NCBI GenBank assembly: GCA_035295125.1 | Contig: DATGJP010000112.1 | Coordinates: forward strand, 62,001-126,000 | Origin: JAICMB01 sp035295125 | GTDB taxonomy: Bacteria > Acidobacteriota > Terriglobia > Bryobacterales > Bryobacteraceae | Length of the DNA stretch: 64,000 nucleotides | Direction of reading: 5' to 3' | Part shown: in pieces, positions 45,401 through 52,967 of the stretch | How positions within the stretch are numbered: position 1 is the first letter of the stretch | Layout: each line of letters begins with the position of its first letter | Made by a program: the position numbers and the translations under genes | The notes under the pieces: model-generated | Databases searched by the model: none | The model's input: the letters and a program-made list of their open reading frames with translations, nothing else | What the model was told of the DNA's origin: nothing

Positions 45401-45843
45401 TCCCATTCAGCCCCACCCTGGAAAACTACGGTCCCGCCGGCGGACAGCCGAACGTGGGCCCGAACAATCGGCCTAACCAGGGATCCGGAGATCCTTATGC
45501 GGGCGCGCAGGGTAATCGCAACCAATGGTTTGTGGGCTGCCCCGGCGGAGTATGCACCAGCGGTCCATACACGTTCCCGAGCCCGAATACATTCGGTAGC
45601 TATCCCATCAATTCGCTCTATGGTCCCCATTTCATCCAGCAGGACCTGTCGCTGTTCAAAACTTTCAAGATAACCGAGCGCTTCGGGTTTACACTACGTA
45701 CCGATGCGCGCAACGCGTTCAACCATACCAATCTGGGTATGCCCAATGCCGACGTTCAGAGCCCCAGTGTTGGTCAGATCACGGGCATTGCTGCGAACGG
45801 CACGATGCGGCAATTGCAGTTCTCGGGTACGATCCGGTTCTAG
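42409..45843 (+). CDS. Oar-like TonB-dependent receptor with carboxypeptidase-regulatory domain
   Basis: A 1144-residue outer-membrane receptor. The signal peptide ends near GSAQQ. A carboxypeptidase-regulatory-like beta domain lies at about 30-110 (GTVTDPSGSAVANAKVTI). A plug spans about 115-260 (FTSKEISDLPNIGRNTQAFE). A long barrel ends in QLQFSGTIRF. This type is expanded in Acidobacteria and Myxococcus (Oar) and is probably used for large ligands such as oligosaccharides. A GGSAQQVFG segment marks the mature start. It is divergent from the membrane regulator. A strong terminator follows. Confidence 0.95.
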   Translation: MQHSTSRMWFGIFLAICVAALLPSGGSAQQVFGSIFGTVTDPSGSAVANAKVTITDVNKGTKSEVTTDSNGNYNKGQLIPDPYKITIEASGFNRVISNEIPVLVDQAARYDVALTVGSVSTEVEVQAAAPLLQADRADVAQTFTSKEISDLPNIGRNTQAFELLEPGTAKLGWQHASDENPQNSIQMVVDGQLFSQMGYELDGTTNQDPILGIIVINPNIDSLAEMKQAVQNFDAEFQYVGGGTASYSTKSGTNDFHGTAFEYNQVNTNGFKTVARNPFSNLPSPLYRQNQFGGAIGGRVIKDKLFFFGDAELNRQFQGGSIVTSVPDAQNRLGNFSDWLQFNPTYVIYNPNTGNPATGVGRTPFGNNTIPANLLSTQAKNLLQYFPQPNIQQISGAPFVNNYAVNGGTTISYNKWDTREDYYLNQKNTIFGRYSYAGYTESAPGAFGAIAGGPQFVNYAGSSESRDDSVAIGWTNTLSPTAINEFRFGYFRYHVFDVPNGYGTTPASDAGIPGLNLDKTYTSGLPYFNIPSPNDAFQLGYALGVNQCNCPLTQTERQYQFVDNFSKTIGKHNFKFGADLRYALNLRVPSDSHRAGELTFDPGVTGNVPVAGQNQVGGIGLATFLLGDVTHFQRYVSTSTNAQEQQKRFFWYGQDEWRPTPKLTLTLGMRWEMVFPETVNQPGNGSTLNLNDGMMYVFGVGNVSSHGIQNMLWHNFAPRAGFAYQLNPKTVIRGGYGWSYDLGVFGSIFGHNVSQNPPVLSNQQLNQPNGFTDVFTLATGPSAPPSVAVSSNGTFPLPNGINPKFRPPVITLPTVYQYNIAIQRQLTKSISVQGAYVGNQDRHAFIGTSGQTVNLNEPIFVPGVSNTNLDRRYFPLYGWTQDLSYYCDCSNAHYNSFQGSANIRAWQGWTLQASYTYQRSWSDAPGNNGYDPNYDFLYNRSAGTGNSGFFANQQWVLAQTYDLPIGQGRRFGSSMNRIANTLVGGWEISGIMTYFSGFPFSPTLENYGPAGGQPNVGPNNRPNQGSGDPYAGAQGNRNQWFVGCPGGVCTSGPYTFPSPNTFGSYPINSLYGPHFIQQDLSLFKTFKITERFGFTLRTDARNAFNHTNLGMPNADVQSPSVGQITGIAANGTMRQLQFSGTIRF

Positions 45844-45868
45844 GCTAATCGGCGAGTTAACACCAAAC

Positions 45869-45908
45869 GGCCGGTAGGGAGATGTTGCCCTACCGGCCAT
45901 ATTTTTTT
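45869..45908 (+). terminator. Rho-independent terminator of the Oar-like receptor gene
   Basis: Stem GGCCGGTAGGG (45869-45879) with CCCTACCGGCC (45888-45898), loop of 8 bases, then ATA and seven T at 45902-45908. This is the clearest classical terminator in the window. Confidence 0.92.
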
Positions 45909-45930
45909 GTGGGGAACTTGTCGATGCGTA

Positions 45931-47010
45931 TTACTGAGCCATTTTATTTAATGCTTGGCTGATCTGATCAAGCCCTCCATGTAAAACCTCTGTATCACAC
46001 CCAAACCCCAACCGGAAATGCCGCTCCATCTCGAAAAACCTGCCGGGAATCACACGCGTCGAATGGTCCCTATAAAGCCGTTCGGCGAATTCGCTGCCAT
46101 CCTTACCAATTTTCAACCGAGGGAAACAAACCGGCCCGCCATCCGGAGCAACCCACGCCAATTGCTCCGTATGACGAGCCATGAACGCATCGACGAGCGG
46201 CCGGTTCGTATCTAACATTCGCCGCGAACGCGCGGCGAAACGATCCAGGTTCTGAAATGCCAGTGTCGAGATTTTCTCAGCGGGGATCGCTCCATTCACA
46301 CCAAAGAAATCCTGCAGACGCCACATCTCCTCCGTGAGCTTGGGGTTGGCCAACACCCACCCACATCGCAATCCATCGAACCCATACGACTTGGTCAGAC
46401 TTGAAGTCACGATGAAGTTGTCGCCCAGGTGAACTGCCGTTGGCGGACGCCGATCGAACATCAGGTCCAGGTAAACCTCATCAACCAGCACATGCGCCCC
46501 CACCCGCTTCGCCATCCGGCCGATCTCGCGCAGAACATCGTCGGAAACCAGAACACCGGATGGATTGTGGAGATTGGTCACGACGATGAGTTTCGTTTTG
46601 CGCGTCAGCTTGGATTCCAGATCGACCATGTCGATTTGAAACCCGTCCCGGTACGGGCGTGCAAATCGACGGATACCCGCGCCCAGCAGCTTCGCCACGG
46701 AAAGCAGCGGCTCGTAAGCCGGTTTTTCGATCAACACCTCGTCGCCCGCGCCTACAAGAACGCCGAACGCGAGGTAATTCGCCATGGAGGTGCCCTGCGT
46801 CGTGATGACCTGGTTCGGGTTCACGCTGTAACGCCGCGCCACCTCGGCCACCAGCGGCCGATAGCCATAGAGATTGAAGTCGCTCAGGTCCACCACATCT
46901 CGAGCCCCCGGCAACTCCTCGATTGCGACTCGCGGCACGGCGCTCGTGCCGAGCTCAAACGTGGCCCCTGCCTTGAGCTTGACCCATTCCATGTAAACAA
47001 TCTTCCGCAT
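45931..47010 (-). CDS. PLP-dependent aminotransferase, class I/II
   Basis: A 359-residue fold-type I aminotransferase. The PLP Lys lies in SSLTKSYGFDGLRCGW. NLHNPSGV contributes the cofactor-contacting Asn and VDEVYLDL the Asp/Tyr pair. ATG 47010 overlaps the permease stop by one base (TGATG), so translation is coupled; the frame extended to 47169 would run inside the permease gene. It is last in the tatA-protease-permease-aminotransferase set. It probably starts breakdown of amino acids taken up by the permease. Confidence 0.93.
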   Translation of the reverse strand: MRKIVYMEWVKLKAGATFELGTSAVPRVAIEELPGARDVVDLSDFNLYGYRPLVAEVARRYSVNPNQVITTQGTSMANYLAFGVLVGAGDEVLIEKPAYEPLLSVAKLLGAGIRRFARPYRDGFQIDMVDLESKLTRKTKLIVVTNLHNPSGVLVSDDVLREIGRMAKRVGAHVLVDEVYLDLMFDRRPPTAVHLGDNFIVTSSLTKSYGFDGLRCGWVLANPKLTEEMWRLQDFFGVNGAIPAEKISTLAFQNLDRFAARSRRMLDTNRPLVDAFMARHTEQLAWVAPDGGPVCFPRLKIGKDGSEFAERLYRDHSTRVIPGRFFEMERHFRLGFGCDTEVLHGGLDQISQALNKMAQ

Positions 47011-48329
47011 CACGACCTGTTCCACCTTCGGAAAATATAGAATGCCGGAATGCCGGCGAGGATCACGGCCAGCCCATAGGACGTCTGAGGCTGGTTCGCG
47101 ATGAAATTCAGCACCACAAATGTGAACGCGACCGCCACAAATGCCGCAGGCAGTACCGGGTAGCCCCACACCTTGTAAGGCCGGTGCAGGTCCGGCCTCC
47201 GCCGCCGCAACGTGATTACCGCGGCTACAGTTAATCCGAAGAAAATCCAGTCGCCGAACGTCACGTAACTCAGCAGCGTATCGTAGGATCCCGTCAACAT
47301 GAAGACCGTCGTCAACACCGTGTACAAAGTAATCACGACAACCGGGGTTTTGTACTTCGGATGCACATAATCCGATCCCGGAAAGAGAAGCCCATCGGAT
47401 GCCATCGCGTAAAACACCCGCGGCGCCGTTAGTATGGTCATGTCGATAAACCCGAAGCTCGACACCACGATCGCCGCCGAAATAAAGCGCGCTCCCGCAT
47501 TGCCCATCACTTTCTGCGCGACGTCGGTTGCGAGAGTTCCACTGGTCCGGATTGCCTCCACCGGCAGCACCCGCAGGTACGTAACGGCGGCAGCCACGTA
47601 GACCACGATCACGATGAGTATTCCGATGATCGAAGCGCGCGGAATGGTCCGCTGCGGGTTTACAATCTCACCGGCGGTGTACGTCGAGCTCTGCCACCCG
47701 CCATACGTGAACAGAATCGGGGCGAGCGCCGCGCCCATCGCGACAATAAGACTGCCCTCGTAACCGCCCGCCGCAAACGGACGCATCGTAAAGTGCGACG
47801 GTCCATGGGGGTTTGCGCCAAAGGCGATCAGGCAGGCGAGGGCGACCAGCTTCGCCGCCGTGAAGATGTTCTGCACCACCGCGCCGGGCTTCACACCGAG
47901 GTAATTCACGAACGCCAATCCCCAAAGGGCCGCAAACCCGGTAGCTTTAATCTTCCACGGCGAATCGAGAGCCGGCACGAGCGTCGCCAGCGTCTCGGCA
48001 AACTTCATCGTGACCGCGCCGATCGCGCCCGTGGTGATGACGACGAGCATCGTCCAGCCATAAAGGAAACCAGCTATGGGATGCCAGCCTTCGCGAAGGA
48101 ACGCGTACTCGCCGCCCGATTCCGGCATCATCGCGCCGAGTTCCGCGAAGCTTAGCGCTCCGATCAACGCAATCGCGCCGCCGATCGACCACGCCGTGAG
48201 AATCAGCGCCGGTGTGTGTACCCGTTGCGCAACGTTCGAAGTATTGAAGAACACGCCCGTGCCGATAATTCCGCCGACGACCAGCAGTGTAGTGTCGACC
48301 AGCGTGAGCCGGCGCCGTAAGTGCTCCAT
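47010..48329 (-). CDS. APC-family amino-acid permease (LAT-like)
   Basis: A 439-residue inner-membrane transporter with about 12 helices. TM1 has the family start LVVGGIIGTGVFFNTSNVA. AFAELGAM-like and FTYGGWQSSTYTAGEI segments are typical of LAT/YfnA relatives. The gene starts 3 bases after the protease stop and its own stop overlaps the aminotransferase start, so the three form one translation-coupled unit. The amino acid carried is unknown. Confidence 0.94.
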   Translation of the reverse strand: MEHLRRRLTLVDTTLLVVGGIIGTGVFFNTSNVAQRVHTPALILTAWSIGGAIALIGALSFAELGAMMPESGGEYAFLREGWHPIAGFLYGWTMLVVITTGAIGAVTMKFAETLATLVPALDSPWKIKATGFAALWGLAFVNYLGVKPGAVVQNIFTAAKLVALACLIAFGANPHGPSHFTMRPFAAGGYEGSLIVAMGAALAPILFTYGGWQSSTYTAGEIVNPQRTIPRASIIGILIVIVVYVAAAVTYLRVLPVEAIRTSGTLATDVAQKVMGNAGARFISAAIVVSSFGFIDMTILTAPRVFYAMASDGLLFPGSDYVHPKYKTPVVVITLYTVLTTVFMLTGSYDTLLSYVTFGDWIFFGLTVAAVITLRRRRPDLHRPYKVWGYPVLPAAFVAVAFTFVVLNFIANQPQTSYGLAVILAGIPAFYIFRRWNRS

Positions 48330-48332
48330 CCG

Positions 48333-49727
48333 CTATTGATTCGGTCTGCGCAGCAATATGGCGGTAAATTCCGCGTCGGAATCGGCGAGCACCTTCTTGG
48401 GGATGTAACAGTAGCCTTGATCGCCCCAATCGCTTCCCCAGGAATTCTTGACGATGAAGAAATTGCCCGTGTAGCCCACGATCAGCATGGCGTGCCGGCC
48501 GTGCATGCCGCTCGGAGCTTCCGCGGCATTGAACAGCCCGTCGCGACCCACATCGGAAAACGTCTCGCCGGTATTCATGGCGAGATGCACAGGGCAACCC
48601 GCGCTGAGAACTTTGCGCACATCTTCGACCGAGATCGGCAGCGGCACACCCTCGAGCCGATGCTGTTCCGCATCAGCCGCCATCTGTCGTTCGGGCGTCT
48701 TGGGATCCGGGCTGTCGTCCGGCCACATTTCCTGACGGCATGTCCCGGACTGCACCAGAACCTGGCCAGGATCGGGCCCGCTAACCGTGCCGTCGCCGCC
48801 TTTCCAGGCATACCGGTAATCCTGCGCGTCACCCTGCATGCGCTGGAATTCCAGCATGGTGTAGGTCGGAGACAGCCGCGGGGAATCTTCCTGGAGGATA
48901 TTGCGCGACATCTCCAGAGCGTGGGTCCACGCAAATGCTGAGCAACGCCCGGTCTGCTTCTGATCGCCAATTGGTGTGCAGTACTTGCGCAAATCGACGG
49001 CAGGCTGTTCCTGTATGTTGGCAAACGCCGGAGGCAGCGGCTGCGGCGGTACCGGCTCACCCTTGGGCGGAACCGCGACGTCAAGATTACTCATGTCGAT
49101 GCCGCCGTAGCGGGCTATCAGCAATGCGAGCACGGCTTGCGAGACAAACCCGAACGCGTGCAGGACGCCATCGCGCTCGAACAGGTGGACTGTATCTGAA
49201 GTGCCCGGCGCAATCTGATCGAACGCTCGCGTGAACGCCGGATCCTCGTAATGTTGGAAGCCCTCGTCGACCTTCTGCTGAACTAAGTTGTCGCCGAAGT
49301 ATTCGTGATCACCGAAGAGGTTTTGCGCCGACTCCTCATAGTCCTGGTCCGACCAATCGCCTTGATCGTCTTCGAAATCCTCTTCATCGGCATTCGGGAA
49401 GTCGTCGACGTTGCCGAACACATCGTCGTCAACCGGCGGGAGGTCTTCTTCGGAGGCGAATTGTTCGTCGATGTTGCCATCGTCACCATCACCACCGCCG
49501 TCGCCGCCATCATCTCCGCCATCTCCCCCGGAATCGCCTGCGCCCTGGTCGTCTCCTGCATCGTTCTGGTCCTCGCCCTGGTCATCATCCTGATACTGAT
49601 CGTCGTCGCCTTGGTCCTCGGTGTCGTCCTGATCGTCCGAGTTTCCATCGCCTTGATCGTCGCCGGAGTCGTCGAAACCTCCGCCGTCATCGAAGAAGTC
49701 GTCGTCACCACACCAGTACTGGGGCAA
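48333..49727 (-). CDS. Papain-like cysteine protease with Asp-rich N-terminal domain
   Basis: A C1A-type protease of 464 residues. Residues about 7-90 are almost only Asp, Gly and Gln (an acidic low-complexity domain), then Asp/Glu-rich to about 165. The protease domain is at about 240-460, with oxyanion Gln256, catalytic Cys262 (GRCSAFAW), His412 (GRHAMLIVGY) and Asn428 (VKNSWG). There is no signal peptide at the N-terminus, so it may stay inside or leave by another route. TTG 49727 has AAGGAG (49739-49734) 6 bases upstream. It is followed by the amino-acid permease. The acidic part could bind Ca2+, act as an inhibitory pro-region, or keep the protein soluble. Confidence 0.88.
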   Translation of the reverse strand: MPQYWCGDDDFFDDGGGFDDSGDDQGDGNSDDQDDTEDQGDDDQYQDDDQGEDQNDAGDDQGAGDSGGDGGDDGGDGGGDGDDGNIDEQFASEEDLPPVDDDVFGNVDDFPNADEEDFEDDQGDWSDQDYEESAQNLFGDHEYFGDNLVQQKVDEGFQHYEDPAFTRAFDQIAPGTSDTVHLFERDGVLHAFGFVSQAVLALLIARYGGIDMSNLDVAVPPKGEPVPPQPLPPAFANIQEQPAVDLRKYCTPIGDQKQTGRCSAFAWTHALEMSRNILQEDSPRLSPTYTMLEFQRMQGDAQDYRYAWKGGDGTVSGPDPGQVLVQSGTCRQEMWPDDSPDPKTPERQMAADAEQHRLEGVPLPISVEDVRKVLSAGCPVHLAMNTGETFSDVGRDGLFNAAEAPSGMHGRHAMLIVGYTGNFFIVKNSWGSDWGDQGYCYIPKKVLADSDAEFTAILLRRPNQ

Positions 49728-49799
49728 GGTTTCTCCTTATCGGTCTTGTTGCTAATGATAACCGAGGAGTAGTGGCGGCAGGTGCCCTGGTGGGATTAG

Positions 49800-49973
49800 C
49801 TAGCTGTTGTCGTGACTGACGCCGTCGTCCCCGTCTTTAAGCGCGCTCTTAAAGCCGCGGATTCCCTCTCCCAAGCCCTTGCCCAGTTCCGGCAGTTTCT
49901 TGGGCCCAAAGACAAAAACGCCTACGATAAGAATCACAAGCAAATGCATCGGTTGAAGCAGGCCTTCGAACAT
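49800..49973 (-). CDS. tatA: TatA/E-type twin-arginine translocase subunit
   Basis: A 57-residue TatA-like protein. There is one N-terminal helix (LLVILIVGVFVFGPKKLPELG), the FGPKKLPELG hinge, an amphipathic helix (GLGEGIRGFKSALKDG) and a short acidic tail. It forms the pore for folded proteins with Tat signals; the DUF1501 protein in this window is a plausible client. GGGAG lies about 5 bases before ATG 49973, and the longer frame to 50366 is spurious. It is the first gene on the minus strand before the protease, with 72 bases between. Confidence 0.9.
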   Translation of the reverse strand: MFEGLLQPMHLLVILIVGVFVFGPKKLPELGKGLGEGIRGFKSALKDGDDGVSHDNS

Positions 49974-50422
49974 AAATCTCCCTAAAGCTATCGAGACGTA
50001 TGCGATACAGACGTCGTTGCAGCCCTTTACCCGCTCTCTTAGCCCGAAACAACTCACGCCCGCCGACCAGTTCCCGGTGTTTGGACTGAATGATGTAGCG
50101 TTTGAACCTCCGGCATACCAAGCCGGCAGGGCCGTTGCCGTCATGGGCACCAAAGATGCGGCGCCAACGTCGATACCAAATGAGCCAACAGTCGCACCCC
50201 TCCGATCCACGCATCTTGAATCGAAGCACTCTGCAACGGGCTCTACGTGATCCAGACCTTTGGTCCGACCATGGTTCAGCCAGGGTTTCTCGAGGAAGAC
50301 GTACGCCTGAGCGCGGAAGAAGATTACAGCAGCTATGTTCGGGACACGCTCCATGTCCAGAGACATGCGATGCTTACCGTGGAGGGCAGGCGACCGCCCT
50401 GCAGTTAGCGCGTTGCTACACT
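49974..50422. other. Gene-poor stretch with possible gene remnants
   Basis: No confident gene in 449 bases. The + frame 50220-50408 (from GTG 50247, 53 codons) has protein-like composition (VIQTFGPTMVQPGFLEEDVR) and no ribosome site. Another + frame, 50017-50250, is similar in quality. The two frames meet near 50220-50250, so this could be a decayed, frameshifted gene. I cannot name it. Confidence 0.3.
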
Positions 50423-51220
50423 TTACTGGCGCGCAGCCAGGGGAGGCAGATTAAACGTGACCCGCCGCTCATGGTTCAGCCGTAAACTGAGATCCCTGTC
50501 GACGGAAGACAGCGGCGTCGTACGCGATTCGTGCTCCATCGTGACGTAGTGCACCGAGCTGCCTTCAACCCAGTACGAGACCACCGCGCGAATCGTGTGA
50601 TCGTGGAACGCCAGCAGGTAGAGCGGCTCTTCGTACTTCTGGCTGCCCTGCGGCATCGGCCCTTGGAATACGCCGCGTGGCTCAGGCGGAGCCGGAGGCG
50701 CTACGTATTCAGGAGGCGAATACGCTGGAATATTGTTTGAAATGACGACCACGCCGGGCGCTGGGGAATAGCCGCCAACTCCATAGCTATTGTCGTAATA
50801 GCCGTAGTCGGCCGGGGGCGCATAGTAGGACGGGGCATAATAGTCGGAATCCCAACCCCAATCCCAGAACGGATCCCAGTATCCGGCGGCGTAGTAGGGA
50901 TAGCCATAGCCAAACCCAAACCGGTTGAACCCGAAGTTTCGGAAACCGCGGTTGAATCCCCGATTGAAACCACGGTTGAAACCAATACCGCCACGATTGA
51001 AACCGCCGCCGCGATTGAAGCCACCAGCCATGACTCCTCGCGAGAAGCCGCCTCCCACGCGGCCCATGCTGGCGCCGCCGTGGAAACCTCCGCCTCCACC
51101 GCCGTGAAAGCCACCACCACCGCCATGGGAACCACCGCCCCCGCCATGTCCCCCGCCGCGCTGGGCGTAGCAGGCCGCGGAAAGCAAACAACTGAGAGCG
51201 CCGATTAATACAAACCGCAT
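50423..51220 (-). CDS. Secreted Gly-rich protein with conserved C-terminal domain
   Basis: A 265-residue exported protein. Its signal peptide is MRFVLIGALSCLLSAACYAQ. A GGG/H-rich part (about 22-55) and an RGFN/GFNRGG repeat part (about 60-105) follow, then a Tyr-rich stretch (YYAPSYYAPPADYGYYD). A compact C-terminal domain (YLLAFHDHTIRAVVSYWVEG, HYVTMEHESRTTPLSSVDRD) ends it. GAGGG lies about 7 bases before ATG 51220. The low-complexity part may be flexible or adhesive. The family is unknown, and the C-terminal domain recurs in acidobacterial surface proteins. Confidence 0.82.
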   Translation of the reverse strand: MRFVLIGALSCLLSAACYAQRGGGHGGGGGSHGGGGGFHGGGGGGFHGGASMGRVGGGFSRGVMAGGFNRGGGFNRGGIGFNRGFNRGFNRGFRNFGFNRFGFGYGYPYYAAGYWDPFWDWGWDSDYYAPSYYAPPADYGYYDNSYGVGGYSPAPGVVVISNNIPAYSPPEYVAPPAPPEPRGVFQGPMPQGSQKYEEPLYLLAFHDHTIRAVVSYWVEGSSVHYVTMEHESRTTPLSSVDRDLSLRLNHERRVTFNLPPLAARQ

Positions 51221-51242
51221 AAAATCACCCTCGATTAGGAGA

Positions 51243-52892
51243 TTAGCTCTGCCGGGTCGCCGAAGCAAGTGCCGGAGTTTCACACTCGATGGAAGCCGCG
51301 AGAATCCGCTCCACATTAGCGGACGCGGGAAGAGTCCCAAACGTGCAGCCCCAATCGTCTGCGAGCCGTGTAGCGCAGAACGCATCGGAGCAGGCGTGAT
51401 CGGCATGACGGATCATTAGCGCGGCTTCGAGTGCGAGAGCCATGCGTTCCGTCACGCGTCGGGCAGAGAATTCGTCGATCTTAGGCAGATCGGCTTCGAG
51501 ATCGGCGAGGTAGCGGTCAAAGCGGGGATCTCCACCGCAGGCGAGCCGCAGTTCCAATAGGAAGGCAGTCGCGGTTTCGGGCTCCTTGCGGAGCGCCCGC
51601 ATGACGTCGAGGCAGATCACGTTGCCCGAGCCTTCCCAGATCGAGTTCAGCGGGGCTTCACGGTACAGCCGCGGCATGATGCATTCCTCGACGTAGCCGT
51701 TGCCGCCGAGACACTCCAGCGCCTCGGCAGTGACACTTGTCCCTCGCTTGCACAACCAGAATTTGCACGTGGCGGCGGCCAGCCGGGCGAAGGCATGCTC
51801 GTTCTCATCCACGGCGCGGCGATCAAAACCTCGGGCGAGCCGCATGGCCGTTAAAGTCGCGGCCTGGGATTCCAGAGCCAAGTCGGCCAGAACGTTCCGC
51901 ATCAGAGGCTGATCGGTCAAAACCTTGCCGAACGCTTTGCGGTGGCGCGCATGGTGAGCCGCCTGGACCAGCGCTTGCCGCATCAACCCGGCCGACCCGA
52001 GACAGCAATCGAGCCGCGTGTGCTGCACCATTTCGATGATCGACGATACGCCGCGGCCTTCCTCGCCGACCCGCCGCGCCCAGGCACGGTCGAATTCGAC
52101 TTCCGACGACGCATTCGCCTTATTGCCCAGCTTCGACTTGAGCCGTTGGATGTGGAAGCCATTGCGCTCGCCCTCCGGCGTCCAGCGCGGCAGCAGGAAG
52201 CATGTTAAGCCGCCCGGCGCCTGAGCCAGAACGAGAAAGGCATCGCACATAGGAGCCGAACAAAACCATTTGTGGCCGGTGATGAGGTATTCCCCGCCCC
52301 CCAGAGCTTCGGCGCGCGTCGTATTCGCCCGCACGTCCGACCCGCCTTGCTTCTCCGTCATACCCATGCCGATGAGAGCACCGAGCTTCTCGGAAACCGG
52401 CCGGAAACGCGGATCGTAGCTGCCTGACAGTACGACTGCATCCCAATCGCGCGCCACCTCGGGCTCCCGCCGTAGCGCCGGGATCGAAGCATAGGTCATG
52501 GAGACCGGACAGGTGTGCCCGGCCTCGTTCTGCGATGCGAGAAACAGCAGCGCGGCTCGGGCGACATGAGTTCCCGGCAGTGGACCGCGCCACGGCAGGT
52601 TGTGCATCCCGTGTTCGACCGAGAGCCTCATCAGCTCGTGCCAGGCAGGATGAAACTCTACCTCGTCGATGCGGTTTCCGAAGCGGTCGTGGGTCCGCAA
52701 GACCGGAGGATTCTCGTTCGCCTGGAAGCCCCAATGGATTGCTTCTTCCGTTCCGAGCCGCCCGCCAAAATCGGTCAAAAGCGGCCGCGCCCAGCCGGCT
52801 CCCTCGCGTGCGACGGCAGCCGAAAGCACGCGATCGGAGGTGAAGAGATTGTAATCTGCGAGCGGCGGCGGCTGGTTCAGGACGGATTCCAT
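51243..52892 (-). CDS. aidB: AidB-like acyl-CoA dehydrogenase
   Basis: A 549-residue flavoprotein, close to the length of E. coli AidB (541), which is induced by alkylation and binds DNA. The layout is the family one: long N-terminal domain (PPLADYNLFTSD), FAD/acyl site region TEKQGGSDVRANTT, GHKWFCSAPMCD, KLGNKANASSEVEF, ECLGGNGYVEEC and the WEGSGNVICLDVMRAL end. It may act in protection from alkylating agents or in isovaleryl-CoA-like oxidation. It is a single gene, divergent from the GH18-NodB-GT2 gene. Confidence 0.93.
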   Translation of the reverse strand: MESVLNQPPPLADYNLFTSDRVLSAAVAREGAGWARPLLTDFGGRLGTEEAIHWGFQANENPPVLRTHDRFGNRIDEVEFHPAWHELMRLSVEHGMHNLPWRGPLPGTHVARAALLFLASQNEAGHTCPVSMTYASIPALRREPEVARDWDAVVLSGSYDPRFRPVSEKLGALIGMGMTEKQGGSDVRANTTRAEALGGGEYLITGHKWFCSAPMCDAFLVLAQAPGGLTCFLLPRWTPEGERNGFHIQRLKSKLGNKANASSEVEFDRAWARRVGEEGRGVSSIIEMVQHTRLDCCLGSAGLMRQALVQAAHHARHRKAFGKVLTDQPLMRNVLADLALESQAATLTAMRLARGFDRRAVDENEHAFARLAAATCKFWLCKRGTSVTAEALECLGGNGYVEECIMPRLYREAPLNSIWEGSGNVICLDVMRALRKEPETATAFLLELRLACGGDPRFDRYLADLEADLPKIDEFSARRVTERMALALEAALMIRHADHACSDAFCATRLADDWGCTFGTLPASANVERILAASIECETPALASATRQS

Positions 52893-52967
52893 GATTAAAA
52901 GTTAATTAATGTGTTTTCAATAGCTTACGTGAATCCCCGGACGTTACCATGGAGTCTAACAATCAGC

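Noticed and set aside
49305..49772. Hydrophobic + strand ORF (Val/Ile-rich, like a membrane protein)
   Set aside because: It is the complement of the Asp-rich tract of the protease (GAC/GAT read as GTC/ATC). No independent support.
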